NCBI GenBank assembly: GCA_050184295.1
Contig: JBFXAM010000001.1
Coordinates: 124,001-188,000, forward strand
DNA from: JBFXAM01 sp050184295
Lineage (GTDB): Bacteria > Planctomycetota > Phycisphaerae > UBA1845 > Fen-1342
Reading direction: 5' to 3'
DNA length: 64,000 nucleotides
Shown here: in pieces, positions 40,287 to 49,172 of the stretch
Layout of the letters: each line of letters starts with the position of its first letter
Position numbering within the stretch: position 1 is the first letter of the stretch
The notes under the pieces: generated by a model
Seen by the model: only the letters and a program-made list of their open reading frames with translations
Database searches by the model: none
What the model was told of the DNA's origin: nothing
Program-made: the position numbers and the translations under genes

Positions 40287-42530
40287 ATGTTCGTCCGCAC
40301 CCGCTCCGCGTTGCTGACCACGTTCGGCGGCATGTGCATGGTGGCTTGGGTCATTGCCCACGATGACGACGCCAAGATCTTCGATCGCCAGCCGCCGTAT
40401 TCGGGACCGGGCTGGCGCGCCGGCGACGACGGGGGTGTCGCCGGGACGTTCGCATCAAGCAACATTGCGTTGCAGTCGTGGCTCTCGCTGCCGGAGCTGG
40501 CGCCGGGGTTGGACAACGGCAACTCGTGCTGGGGCTACGTTTCGCCGAGCGGTCGCGAGTACGCGATCATGGGGCATTCGCACGGGACGACGTTTGTCGA
40601 GATCACCAATCCCGCAAGTCCTGTGAACATCGGCACGATCGGCGGGCCGCAGAGCCTGTGGCGCGACATGAAGACGTATCAGAATTATTGCTACGCGATC
40701 AGCGAAGGCGGCGGCGGCATCCAGGTCATGAATCTCGCCAACATCGACGCCGGCCAGGTCACGCTGGTCGGCGCGGTGGCGAGCGGCACGACGCACACGC
40801 TCGCGGTCGACGAGACCAGCGGCTTTTTGTATCGCTGCGGCGGCGGAAGCAACGGGCTGCGAATTTACTCGCTGACAAACCCCGCGACTCCGAGCCTCGT
40901 GGGTTCCTGGGCGACACGCTATGTCCATGAAGCCCAGATCGTCACGTATACCAGCGGACCCTATGCGGGGCGGCAGATCGCGTTCGCGTGCAGCGGATAC
41001 AACGGCGGGCGCGTGGAGACGGGACTCGACGTGCTCGACGTGACGGACAAGGGCAACATCGTCGAGCTATCGCGGGCGTTCTGGCCGCTGGCGGGTTATT
41101 CGCACCAGATCTGGCTCGACGAGAACCGCGAGTACGCGTATCTGAACGACGAGCTCGACGAGGGCGCGACGGTGAGCACCACGCGAACGATCATCATCGA
41201 CGTCCGCGATCTCAACAACGTGCAGGTCGTCGGAACGTATACAAACGGCAACACCGCGGTCGGACACAACCTCTACGTGCGCGGAAACCTGATCTTCGAG
41301 TCGAATTATCGCAGCGGCCTGCGCGTCTATGACAAGACCAATCCGGTCGCGCCCGTCGAGGTGGCCTGGTTCGACACATACCCGGGCAGCGATTCGCCGA
41401 ACTTCAACGGCCTGTGGAACAACTGGCCGTTCTTTCCGAGCGGCACCATCATCGGCAGCGACATCGAGCGCGGGTTGTTCGTCTGGCGGCTGGCGCTGCC
41501 GCTCTTGTCGTACACGTATCCGAACGGTCGCCCGGCGGTCGTCGCGCCGACCGGAGCGACGCTGCGCGTGAACATTGCGGGGCTGAACGGCGGCGCGTTG
41601 GATCCCGCCTCCGTCCGCGTGTTTGTCGATGCGGGTGCGGGATTCGTGCAGACGACGCCGGCGGCCGCGGGCGGCGGCGCGTATGACGCGACGATCCCAC
41701 CGAGCGCGTGCGGGACGACGGTGCGGTATTACTTCAGCGCGCAGAGCACGTCCGGCGCGACCGTCACTGACCCGTCCGCGGGCGCCGCGACGCCATACAC
41801 GACGATCTCGGCGACCGGGACACTGACGGCTTTTGCCGACGACTTCTCGACGAACCTGGGCTGGAGCGTCGCGAACACGAGCCTGACCGACGGCGCGTGG
41901 GAGCGGGCGGTGCCGGTGGCCGATGCGGACGCGCCGCAGGTCGATTACAACGGCGGCGGCGCGTGCTATCTGACGGCGAACCGGGTCGGCAATTCGGACG
42001 TGGACGGCGGGCCGACGCGGCTCACGTCGCCGGTGATCGACCTCACCAGCGGATTCGGCCACACGCTGTCGTACGCGCGCTGGTTCTTCAACGATGACGG
42101 CGACGACCGGCTCGTGACCGAGATTTCGAACAACAACGGCGCGTCGTGGGTGACGATCGAAAGCATCGCGAGCGATGCAAGCTGGCAACTGCGCACCGTG
42201 CGCGTCGCCGATTTCGTCGCGCCGACCGCAACCATGCGACTGCGCTTCAGCGTGGCAGACAACCCGAACAACTCCGTGACCGAAGCGGGCGTGGACGCGA
42301 TCGTGTTCACGGCATACGAGTGCGCCGCGACGTTCACGCCCGGCGATACGAACTGCGATGGAGTCGTGAATAACTTCGACATCGATCCGTTCGTGCTCGC
42401 ACTCACCGACCCGGCAGGCTACGCGGCGCAGTTCCCGAGTTGCAGCGTCACGACCGCGGACGTGAACAACGACGGCATGGTGAACAACTTTGACATCGAT
42501 CCGTTCGTGGGGCTGCTGACGGGGCCGTAG
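40287..42530 (+). CDS. Choice-of-anchor B family LVIVD-repeat protein, dockerin-tagged
   Basis: 747 aa from ATG 40287 with GGAGG 11 nt upstream. The family core (residues ~45-410) has LVIVD-like beta-propeller repeats: YAIMGHSHGTTFVEITNPA, WRDMKTYQNYCYAISEG, TLAVDETSGFLYRCGGGS, SHQIWLDENREYAYLNDE, VGHNLYVRGNLIFESNY and GLRVYDKTNPVAPVEVAWF. A bacterial immunoglobulin-like and a jelly-roll-like module follow (~420-670). The C-terminus has NCDGVVNNFDIDPFV and NNDGMVNNFDIDPFV. As the name implies, such proteins occur with different C-terminal anchors in different lineages, here the dockerin-like one. Confidence 0.88.
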   Translation: MFVRTRSALLTTFGGMCMVAWVIAHDDDAKIFDRQPPYSGPGWRAGDDGGVAGTFASSNIALQSWLSLPELAPGLDNGNSCWGYVSPSGREYAIMGHSHGTTFVEITNPASPVNIGTIGGPQSLWRDMKTYQNYCYAISEGGGGIQVMNLANIDAGQVTLVGAVASGTTHTLAVDETSGFLYRCGGGSNGLRIYSLTNPATPSLVGSWATRYVHEAQIVTYTSGPYAGRQIAFACSGYNGGRVETGLDVLDVTDKGNIVELSRAFWPLAGYSHQIWLDENREYAYLNDELDEGATVSTTRTIIIDVRDLNNVQVVGTYTNGNTAVGHNLYVRGNLIFESNYRSGLRVYDKTNPVAPVEVAWFDTYPGSDSPNFNGLWNNWPFFPSGTIIGSDIERGLFVWRLALPLLSYTYPNGRPAVVAPTGATLRVNIAGLNGGALDPASVRVFVDAGAGFVQTTPAAAGGGAYDATIPPSACGTTVRYYFSAQSTSGATVTDPSAGAATPYTTISATGTLTAFADDFSTNLGWSVANTSLTDGAWERAVPVADADAPQVDYNGGGACYLTANRVGNSDVDGGPTRLTSPVIDLTSGFGHTLSYARWFFNDDGDDRLVTEISNNNGASWVTIESIASDASWQLRTVRVADFVAPTATMRLRFSVADNPNNSVTEAGVDAIVFTAYECAATFTPGDTNCDGVVNNFDIDPFVLALTDPAGYAAQFPSCSVTTADVNNDGMVNNFDIDPFVGLLTGP

Positions 42531-42608
42531 CGCGGTGTGATTCGAAGGCCGGCATCATTCTGCGGGACCGCGGCGACCGAGGGGCGGTCGCGCTGCCGGG
42601 CTCAGCCC

Positions 42609-42748
42609 GCAGCTCCGCGCGATCGCGCGGGTTTGCAGTTTCGCGCGGACGCGCGGGATTGCGGTTTCGCGCGCTTGCGCGCATGCAGTCTCGCGCGGAA
42701 GTGCGCGTGCGCAGTTTCGCGCGGACGCACGGGATTGCAGGTCGCGAG
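42609..42748. repeat. GC-rich hairpin-forming tandem repeats between convergent genes
   Basis: Five units of 24-26 bp, starting at 42609, 42635, 42661, 42685 and 42711, each of the form GCAGTTTCGCGCGGACGCG with an internal CGCGCG/CGCGCG-type palindrome, then a partial unit. They lie between stop codons at 42530 and 42805. They may act as terminators or be another REP family. Confidence 0.75.
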
Positions 42749-42804
42749 TTTTGCCCTCGCTGCGCTCGGGGTGACGGCACGCGACGGCTGTGCGAGGTCG
42801 CCCT

Positions 42805-43467
42805 TCAGCGCTCGTGTGTCAGCACCGCCGTCGCCCACGTGCTCGGGTCCACGTTCCAGCCCAATTCGTCGTCGACGCTCAGATGTTGCTCGCCGAGCGA
42901 GCCGTCTTTCACCTTGTAGAACAAGCCGATGCGCGGATGCTCCGACGGATCCCATCCCTGTAGCGCGGCGCCGGGGATCGCAGCTTCCAGCGAATAGCCC
43001 GTGCGACTGACGCTCGCCCCGACGCGGATGAGCGAGAGGTCGACCGCGGGCGGCGGCTCCTTGGCGTGGCTCATGCGGTGCGTGCCGGCGATCGGCTGCT
43101 TCTTGTTTGCCCCGCCGCCGGTCGGCAGGAAGTAGAAGAAGTGGCAGAAGCGCGTGGCGCGTTTCACGTCGCGGGCGTCGCGCGTGTCGATGCAAAGGCG
43201 CAGGCCGTCCTTTTTCCACCAATGCGTCGGGTCGCAGTGCAGCGGCCCCTTGCGGTTGGGCACGTCGAACGCAACCTGCAAGCCGTCGTCGTTCCACGCC
43301 GCGTACACGTCGGCGATCGCGTCCCTGCCCTCCAGCTCGATCAGCGGCGGGAGCAGGTGACGCCGCGTCCACTTGCGGAGGTCGCCGTCGGGGCGCGGCG
43401 TGTCGGCGCGGAAATGGAGCGGCATCTCGAAGCGAAAGAAGGCGCGGATCGGCAGAAGTTCGAGCAT
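42805..43467 (-). CDS. Cytoplasmic DOMON/CBM9-like beta-sandwich protein of unknown function
   Basis: 220 aa. The pattern of Trp and paired strands (VYAAWNDDGLQVAFDV, WWKKDGLRLCIDTRDARD, SRTGYSLEAAIPGAAL, RIGLFYKVKD) resembles carbohydrate-binding family 9 / DOMON-like sandwiches that bind sugars or haem. There is no signal peptide, unusual for such a fold. The ATG at 43467 has no SD but a TAGACT box 6 nt upstream, suggesting a leaderless message. I am confident it is a gene, not of its function. Confidence 0.72.
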   Translation of the reverse strand: MLELLPIRAFFRFEMPLHFRADTPRPDGDLRKWTRRHLLPPLIELEGRDAIADVYAAWNDDGLQVAFDVPNRKGPLHCDPTHWWKKDGLRLCIDTRDARDVKRATRFCHFFYFLPTGGGANKKQPIAGTHRMSHAKEPPPAVDLSLIRVGASVSRTGYSLEAAIPGAALQGWDPSEHPRIGLFYKVKDGSLGEQHLSVDDELGWNVDPSTWATAVLTHER

Positions 43468-43473
43468 GTATGC

Positions 43474-43479
43474 AGTCTA
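43474..43479 (-). promoter_or_regulatory. TAGACT -10-like box placed for leaderless transcription
   Basis: TAGACT read on the minus strand, 6 nt before the ATG at 43467. Confidence 0.4.
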
Positions 43480-43588
43480 GCGTGGCGGGGTGAGCGCGCG
43501 AACGGTGCACCGCGCGGGCCGGTTGGGCGCGCCCGCGCCGGCGGGCGGCATCAGCACGTTGGTGTGTTGGGCGCGCCCACGGTTCGCG

Positions 43589-44716
43589 TCACGGCGCAGG
43601 TGCGACGGGCACCGGGGCCGTCGCGGGCGTTCCGTTCGTGCCCGCAGGCGTCCGTTCGGTGCTGCCGGCGCGCTCGTTCGTCGCCGGCCGACCCTGATCC
43701 GGCAACAGCTCGGGCTTGAAGTTGTTAAAGCGCAGGAAGTCGCGGATGGCCTTCTCGTCCGGCGCGCTGCTGATCCACGCGGCGCGATAGAACGCGGCGA
43801 GCGTGGCGGCGGCGTCGCAGAGCTGCGTGCGGATCAGCTCCTTGCCGGGCGCTTGCCTCAGCTCGCCGTCGCGATCGAGCCTGTAGAGCGGCTCGACCTG
43901 CTCGAAGCTGCGGCCGATCAGCGCGAGCGCGTCGTCCCAGGGATCGCGTGCTTCGACGCGCCGCTCATAGCGCATGTGCTCGCGCAAGGTCGCATACGTC
44001 AACTCGTGCACGTCGAGCACGTCGCCGTCGATGAACGCATGGAACTTGTTGCTCGTCGTGTATTCGTTCGGGTTCGCGCCCGCCCAGCCGTTGAAGTGCT
44101 TGGTGGTGTGCAGCGGCTGTGCGGCGTCGCCGACGAAGTGGCTGAGCACGCCCATGTGGTAGATGCAGTTCGCCTGCGCTTGTGCGAGCTGCGGTCGTCG
44201 CGCGGGGTCGTCGAGTTTTTCCAGGATTCGCACCGTCTGGAAGCTCGACTGGAGCTTCGCGTAGTGCTCGACGATCGCGTACGGCAGAAACCCCGGCCAC
44301 TCCTTCGTCCGCGCGCGGTCGCTCGCGGCGTCGTACTGCGGCGCGTGCTCCGGATGGAGGTGCTTTGCGAGCACGAGCGCCCGAACATATTCATAGCGAA
44401 GTCGGGGGAGCTGCGCGAGCGACAGTCCGAACGGCGCGAGCAGGTCAACGTCGACATAGTGATCGGGCGAGTTTTCGTGTGCCAGGCAGTCCATGCGGCT
44501 GCCGCGCCAGCGGTCGGCTTCGTTCGATTGGTACGCGACCTGGTGTCGCCCCGGCGCTTCGCGCGCCCACGTGGGGAAGTCCGCGGGCAGCCCGTCGAGC
44601 GCGAGGTACGTGATCGTGCGGTGGCCGTGCGCGTCCCACGCGCGCGCGGCGCTCGCCATTGTCGCGAACGCGAGAGCGACGACGGCCAGCCGCCGCCGGG
44701 GTGTGCAGCGCTTCAC
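43589..44716 (-). CDS. Exported S1/P1-like zinc nuclease / phospholipase C fold protein
   Basis: 375 aa. After signal cleavage the mature protein would begin with Trp27 (AWDAHGH), as in the S1/P1 nuclease and PLC family, where the N-terminal Trp ligates zinc. Other zinc ligands fit HENSPDHYVDVD and HMGVLSHFVGDAAQPLHTTKHFNGW (in part), the classical VGDxxQPLH block. The family cleaves single-stranded nucleic acids or phospholipids with a tri-zinc centre. The C-terminus ends in a Thr/Pro/Ala-rich tail. Probably a periplasmic or secreted scavenging enzyme (inference). Confidence 0.85.
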   Translation of the reverse strand: MKRCTPRRRLAVVALAFATMASAARAWDAHGHRTITYLALDGLPADFPTWAREAPGRHQVAYQSNEADRWRGSRMDCLAHENSPDHYVDVDLLAPFGLSLAQLPRLRYEYVRALVLAKHLHPEHAPQYDAASDRARTKEWPGFLPYAIVEHYAKLQSSFQTVRILEKLDDPARRPQLAQAQANCIYHMGVLSHFVGDAAQPLHTTKHFNGWAGANPNEYTTSNKFHAFIDGDVLDVHELTYATLREHMRYERRVEARDPWDDALALIGRSFEQVEPLYRLDRDGELRQAPGKELIRTQLCDAAATLAAFYRAAWISSAPDEKAIRDFLRFNNFKPELLPDQGRPATNERAGSTERTPAGTNGTPATAPVPVAPAP

Positions 44717-44886
44717 GTGTGCCTGCCTTGTGTTGTCGATGAAAATTGCCCGCCTCGGCGACGTCGCGGCGAGGCCGGAGGAGTGTAAAGCGGAGGCCGC
44801 AGGCCGAATAGGGGTGACGGGCGAAATGCCCGCACCTCCCGGCGAACGGCCGCGTTCGGCGAAGCGGCCCGCTTGCGGACGCGCCG

Positions 44887-45924
44887 CTACTTGATCAAGT
44901 GCGAATCCGTGGCGGTCTGCGGGCCTTCACGGCCGGTGTAACGATCGATGCCGCGGAGCGTCCAGATGTTGTCGCGGTCGAGTCCGACGTTGGGCGTCGT
45001 GGTCCATTTCACGCGGCCGCCGAGCGTGAGGATGTTTTGTCCGCGGTCGCCGTGGGCGCGCGAGTTCGCCCGGGCCGGGTCGACCAGGCGGAGGCGTTGG
45101 GAGAGCGAGAGGAGCGGCCGGCCGTCGTCGAAAGCCGGGTTGTCGTCGGCGAGGACAGGCAGGTCGGGGTTGCTTTCGTAGGTCGGGCGCACGCCGGCCA
45201 TGTTCTGATACGCGTAGCTGAGGTTGCGGGATTCCAGGAAGTCGCTGTGGAACGGAACCTGGTCGGCGGGCATGGGCGCGTCGCCGGACGAAGGGCAGAC
45301 GAAGAAGCGCGTGGGAACCAGGCCGGCCGGCAACAAGCGATAGACGTGGCGGCGGTTCTCGACGGTCTGGAGACGCGGGTCGCTGGTCGGTTGCCACGAT
45401 GACTGGGTGCCCCAACCGGCGAACGGCAAGCTGCTGCCGAATGTCGTCGCGTACGCGGCGAGACCCTGCCCGACACGCGCGAGATTCGCCGAGCATGCGA
45501 TTCGCTGACTGCGCTCGCGCACCTGCAACAGCGCCGGCACGCCGAGCCCGACCATGAAGACGAGAATCGCCGCGGTCGCGACCAGATCACGCAAGTTGCC
45601 GATGCGCACGATCCAGCCGGCGCTCGCCGGCGCGGGCGGCGTGCGTCGGCGCGGCCCGCTCGACGCCGGTGGCGGCGCGACGCGCAGCGTTGGGGCGTCG
45701 GCGATGCGCCGGCCGATTCGTTCGAGCAGGCCGCTCGGCGCGACGGGCGCCGGCAACGCGGCCAGTCCCGTGAACACTCCGGTGAGCAGCGCATGTTGGC
45801 GGGCGAGTGCGGGATCGGCCGCGACCCGCGCGAGCACCGCCGCGCGCTCGTCGGCCCCCAGCCGACCCAGGTGCAGATCGAGCAGCGCCGCGTCGAATTC
45901 GCGTTGTTCGCTCCAGTCCGACAT
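44887..45924 (-). CDS. Anti-sigma-like protein fused to a DUF1559-like pseudopilin segment (module 3)
   Basis: 345 aa. Residues 1-60 (FDAALLDLHLGRLGADERA, DPALARQHALLTGVF) look like the cytoplasmic region of planctomycete anti-sigma proteins, without a zinc motif. A Pro/Arg linker and a membrane segment (VATAAILVFMVGLGVPALL, ~residues 115-133) follow. The outer part (RERSQRIACSANLARVGQGL, AYATTFGSSLPFAGW) strongly recalls the start of DUF1559 pseudopilins after their pilin-like helix, and continues with FVCPSSGDAP, HGDRGQNILTLGGRVKW. So a pilin-like module seems grafted onto an anti-sigma module. It lies 32 bp after the sigma gene. Confidence 0.72.
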   Translation of the reverse strand: MSDWSEQREFDAALLDLHLGRLGADERAAVLARVAADPALARQHALLTGVFTGLAALPAPVAPSGLLERIGRRIADAPTLRVAPPPASSGPRRRTPPAPASAGWIVRIGNLRDLVATAAILVFMVGLGVPALLQVRERSQRIACSANLARVGQGLAAYATTFGSSLPFAGWGTQSSWQPTSDPRLQTVENRRHVYRLLPAGLVPTRFFVCPSSGDAPMPADQVPFHSDFLESRNLSYAYQNMAGVRPTYESNPDLPVLADDNPAFDDGRPLLSLSQRLRLVDPARANSRAHGDRGQNILTLGGRVKWTTTPNVGLDRDNIWTLRGIDRYTGREGPQTATDSHLIK

Positions 45925-45956
45925 AGAGTCCTCGGATCCTCAGCGCCGTACGGGGG

Positions 45957-46613
45957 TCAGGTGGTCGACTCCGCCGAACGGCTGGACGATTTCCAGGCTT
46001 TCGCAAAATGCGCGACCGCGGCGTGCAACCGCGATTTCACCGTGCCGACCGGGATGTCGAGAATCTCGGCGATCTCGGCGTACGGCAACTGCTGGTAATA
46101 CCCCAGCATCAGGATCAGCCGCAGGTGTTCGGGCATGCGGCTGATGACGGCTCGGACGCGTTCGGCGCGCTCCTGCTCGTCGAAGGCGTCTTCGCTCGGC
46201 TCGCGGACGGCCTCGATGCCTTCCGCGGGCGACGGTCCGTCGCCGTCCGGCCCCGCAAGGTCGAGCGACTGGTGCTGGCGGCGTCCGCGGAAGCGGAGAA
46301 AATCGCGCGCCTTGTTCGCCGCGACCGTGTAGAGCCACGGCTTGAACGACCGGGTTGGGTCGAACGAAGTCGCCGCGACGTGGATCTGGAGAAACGTCTC
46401 CTGGATCAGATCCTCGGCGGCGGCGGCATTGCCCACGAACCGATGCAGAAAGCCATACAGCTCATGGACATAACGACCGGCGAGCTGATCAAAGACGCCG
46501 GGCGTCCCAGCCACGTGTTCGGCCAGCAGCTGTTCGTCCGACTTTTGGCTCACCGGTTCCAATTCCTGTACGTCCGCGGCTGGGTTCGGTTCGCGCCCGG
46601 CGGCGTAACGCAT
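45957..46613 (-). CDS. ECF-type RNA polymerase sigma factor (module 3)
   Basis: 218 aa from ATG 46613; a GTG nearer to SDEQLLAEHV is possible. Region 2: YVHELYGFLHRFVGNAAAAEDLIQETFLQIH (in part) and KPWLYTVAANKARDFLR. Region 4: ISRMPEHLRLILMLGYY, then helix-turn-helix YAEIAEILDIPVGTVKSRLHAA. Between them is an acidic linker (DGDGPSPAEGIEAVREPSED). The next gene in the transcript is the membrane anti-sigma-like chimera. Confidence 0.93.
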   Translation of the reverse strand: MRYAAGREPNPAADVQELEPVSQKSDEQLLAEHVAGTPGVFDQLAGRYVHELYGFLHRFVGNAAAAEDLIQETFLQIHVAATSFDPTRSFKPWLYTVAANKARDFLRFRGRRQHQSLDLAGPDGDGPSPAEGIEAVREPSEDAFDEQERAERVRAVISRMPEHLRLILMLGYYQQLPYAEIAEILDIPVGTVKSRLHAAVAHFAKAWKSSSRSAESTT

Positions 46614-46926
46614 GGCGTTCAGGGCGCCTGCCCGCCCGCTGCCACGGCCCGTTATGCTCACATTATCGGCGGCGGCCGATTGAGGACACTCGATCGTAAC
46701 CGCGCGCGCCGTCATGCGAGGTTGTTCGTGCGGGAAGGGGTGGCGGTTCGCGCGGAGTGCCGAACAACCCGCGAACGCACGGTGGGTGTTTTCGGTCGGC
46801 GCTTCGGTGGTGATTCGCGCGAGACCGCGGTGCGCTAACCCGCGTGCGCTGGCGGTCCGCGCCCAGTGCTCGGCGGCGTCGCGCCGGCTCGTTTCGGCAG
46901 CGCCGCGGTTCGCATATATTCCGGGC
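46614..46926. other. 313-bp divergent intergenic region (ECF module 3 and MFS gene)
   Basis: Holds the TATATT box at 46915-46920 (plus strand). A GATAAT-like box near 46670 on the minus strand could serve the sigma gene. No gene seen. Confidence 0.45.
46915..46920 (+). promoter_or_regulatory. TATATT -10-like box placed for leaderless transcription
   Basis: TATATT 6 nt before the ATG at 46927; no SD between. Confidence 0.4.
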
Positions 46927-48147
46927 ATGTCTCCGTTACTGGTTGCGGCCCTGATCGTTCTGCTGGAAGCACTCTCGTTCGGTGCAATCGTGCCGGTGCT
47001 GGGCCACTTCACGCAGCAGCTTGGCGGGTCGGAGGCTCTGGCCGGGCTCATGCTTGCGCTCGTCAGCATTCCCAAGATCGTGACCAACCCCGTCTTCGGG
47101 CGCGCTTCCGACCGGCTCGGGCGAAAGCCGGTTCTCGTTGTCAACACGCTCGGCACGCTCGCCGGCTCCATCCTCTGGGCCCTCTCCGGAAATCTCTATC
47201 TCCTGGCAGCGTCACGCGTTATCACCGGAATTTTCAGCGCGCAGGCCGGTCTCGCCCAAGCCGTCGCCGCCGATACCAGCACGCCGCAGCGCCGGGCCGC
47301 CGCCCTCGCGCTGCTGGGGGCTGCGTTCGGCGTCGCGTTCAGCCTCGGACCGATCGTCGGTGGTCTCGTCGGGCGGCATTTCTCATACGCCGCCGTCGGA
47401 TGGATGTGTGCCTCGTTTCAGGTGACCTCGCTCGCGCTGATCCTGACGCTCCTGCGCGAGACGCGGCCCGCGATGCCCGAACGCGCGACCTCGGATCGCG
47501 CCGCCCCGGACACCGTCGCCGCGCTCAGCGCGTCACCGCGCTCGGTCACGCTGCTCGAACGGCCGCGGGTGCTGTTGCTGCTCGCGATCATGGTGCTGGT
47601 GACCGTCGGACAGTCGCAGTTGATTGTCGCGCTGCCGTTTCTCGCGAAAGGCGTTTACCACTTCGACACGGATCGCGTCGGCTACTGGTTCGGCGTGATC
47701 GGCGTGCTCGGGGTTCTGGTGCAGGCGGGAGTGATCCGGTCGGCCGTGAGCCGCTGGGGCGAGCCAACGGTGAGCGTCGCGGGCGCGGTGCTCCTGGCCG
47801 CGGGCTTCGCGGTGCTCGCCGGTCGGCCGGCGTTGGCGTGGTTCTGGGGCGCGGGAGCGCTCATCGGCGTCGGCGTGGCGCTGGCCGTCCCGTGCCTCAC
47901 GGCCCTGCTTTCGCGGGCGGTCGCGGCCCATGAGCAGGGCGCGATCAACGGCGTGAGCCAGTCGGCACTCGCGATCGGGCGCGGGCTGGGGAACTTGAGC
48001 GGCGGCAAGCTCTACTCGGCGGCGGGGCCCGCGGCGCCGTTCGTGGTGGGCGCCACGCTCGCGCTGGCCGCGGTCGTGATGCTCGTGCCGCTCAGCGTGG
48101 CGCGCCGAACGCGATCGGGCAGTGCGGTTTCGCCATCGGACGCATAG
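46927..48147 (+). CDS. Major facilitator superfamily transporter (drug/metabolite efflux type)
   Basis: 406 aa with about 12 membrane segments. The MFS motif A between TM2 and TM3 is GRASDRLGRKPVLV; motif C-like sequence is GAAFGVAFSLGPIVGGLVG in TM5, typical of drug:H+ antiporters. The second half starts after a short Pro/Ala loop at LLERPRVLLLLAIMVLV. The protein begins immediately with TM1 (LLVAALIVLLEALSFGAIVPVL, in part), so ATG 46927 is right even though there is no SD. Substrate unknown. Confidence 0.9.
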   Translation: MSPLLVAALIVLLEALSFGAIVPVLGHFTQQLGGSEALAGLMLALVSIPKIVTNPVFGRASDRLGRKPVLVVNTLGTLAGSILWALSGNLYLLAASRVITGIFSAQAGLAQAVAADTSTPQRRAAALALLGAAFGVAFSLGPIVGGLVGRHFSYAAVGWMCASFQVTSLALILTLLRETRPAMPERATSDRAAPDTVAALSASPRSVTLLERPRVLLLLAIMVLVTVGQSQLIVALPFLAKGVYHFDTDRVGYWFGVIGVLGVLVQAGVIRSAVSRWGEPTVSVAGAVLLAAGFAVLAGRPALAWFWGAGALIGVGVALAVPCLTALLSRAVAAHEQGAINGVSQSALAIGRGLGNLSGGKLYSAAGPAAPFVVGATLALAAVVMLVPLSVARRTRSGSAVSPSDA

Positions 48148-48188
48148 CGACGCCGGCGGGTCGCCGGCGCGCCACCCGCGCGGCGTGG

Positions 48189-49025
48189 TCAATGCGCTGC
48201 GGAGGGCCGCGGCGCTGCGGCCGCGCGGGCCGACGCGATATTGGACTCGGTGGGTGCGAGCCGGAAGAGCGCTTCGGCGTTCGTGCGGCAGATTCTCGTC
48301 AGGTCGGCGGGATCGAGGCGGTCGCGCATGCGTGTAAGCAGCGCGAGCGCATCGGCGTCCTTGCTGCTGGAACTGGGCGCGTCGCTGCCGAAGAGCACGC
48401 GCTCGGCGCCGACGGCGCGGAGCATGGCGGTGAGCTCTTCCCAGCTCGCGTGCGACGTGTCGAGGTACAGGCGGGCGTCGTTGCGTTCCACGGCGCGGGT
48501 GGCGACGTCGAGCGCCTCGCGCATCTGCGTGTCGGCGGACGCGTCGCAGATCACGAACGCGACGTGCGGATGACGCCGGGCAAGGTTGTAGACGCGGACC
48601 GGCGCGGCGCGCTCGTCGCGCGTCGCGATGAACACGGCGGGAAGGCGCAGCCGCGCCAGCATGGCGATGTAGGGATCGAGCAGCTCGTCGTCCGCGTCGA
48701 ACTCGTTCGCCGCGGGCGCAAACAGCGCGCCCGCGAACGCCTCGGACGCGAGCGCGCCGCCGAATGCGAGCACGTGACTGTCGACGCGTCCAGGCCGAAC
48801 CCAGTAAAGCGGCGCGAGCAGCGGCTGGCGGGCGCACTCGCGCAGGCACGCCAGGTTCGCCTCGGTCTCGCACAAGTCGCCGGCCGGCGGCGGCGCGGAG
48901 CCGGCGTCGAGATTCGAAACCAGCACGCGGTCGATTCCGCAGCGCCGCGCGTGTTGCAGAAGGTCGGAAACCGCTGCCTGGCGGCGACCCAGCGCGCCCA
49001 GGTGCGTGTGAACGTCGATGACCAT
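48189..49025 (-). CDS. Amidohydrolase-2-type metal-dependent hydrolase
   Basis: 278 aa from ATG 49025 (GGAGA upstream). The TIM-barrel metal motif HxH is in MVIDVHTHLGAL, followed by VLVSNLDAG, a later His in the ARRHPHVAFVI strand, LYLDTSH and the metal-binding Asp in ERVLFGSDAP. This is the amidohydrolase-2/TatD-like pattern; the substrate is unknown. The C-terminus ends in an Ala-rich tail. Confidence 0.85.
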   Translation of the reverse strand: MVIDVHTHLGALGRRQAAVSDLLQHARRCGIDRVLVSNLDAGSAPPPAGDLCETEANLACLRECARQPLLAPLYWVRPGRVDSHVLAFGGALASEAFAGALFAPAANEFDADDELLDPYIAMLARLRLPAVFIATRDERAAPVRVYNLARRHPHVAFVICDASADTQMREALDVATRAVERNDARLYLDTSHASWEELTAMLRAVGAERVLFGSDAPSSSSKDADALALLTRMRDRLDPADLTRICRTNAEALFRLAPTESNIASARAAAAPRPSAAH

Positions 49026-49172
49026 GCGCGTCTCCGCGGCGTACGCGGCGGATCGAGTTCGCCGCGGCCGCCCTGATTGCCTCTCGCCAAATCGCGGATC
49101 GACCCGTAGCATGCGCGCCTTGGTCCGAACGGGTCCGAGCGTGCAGCGCTGCGGTGCGGAAGGGCGATCGCC

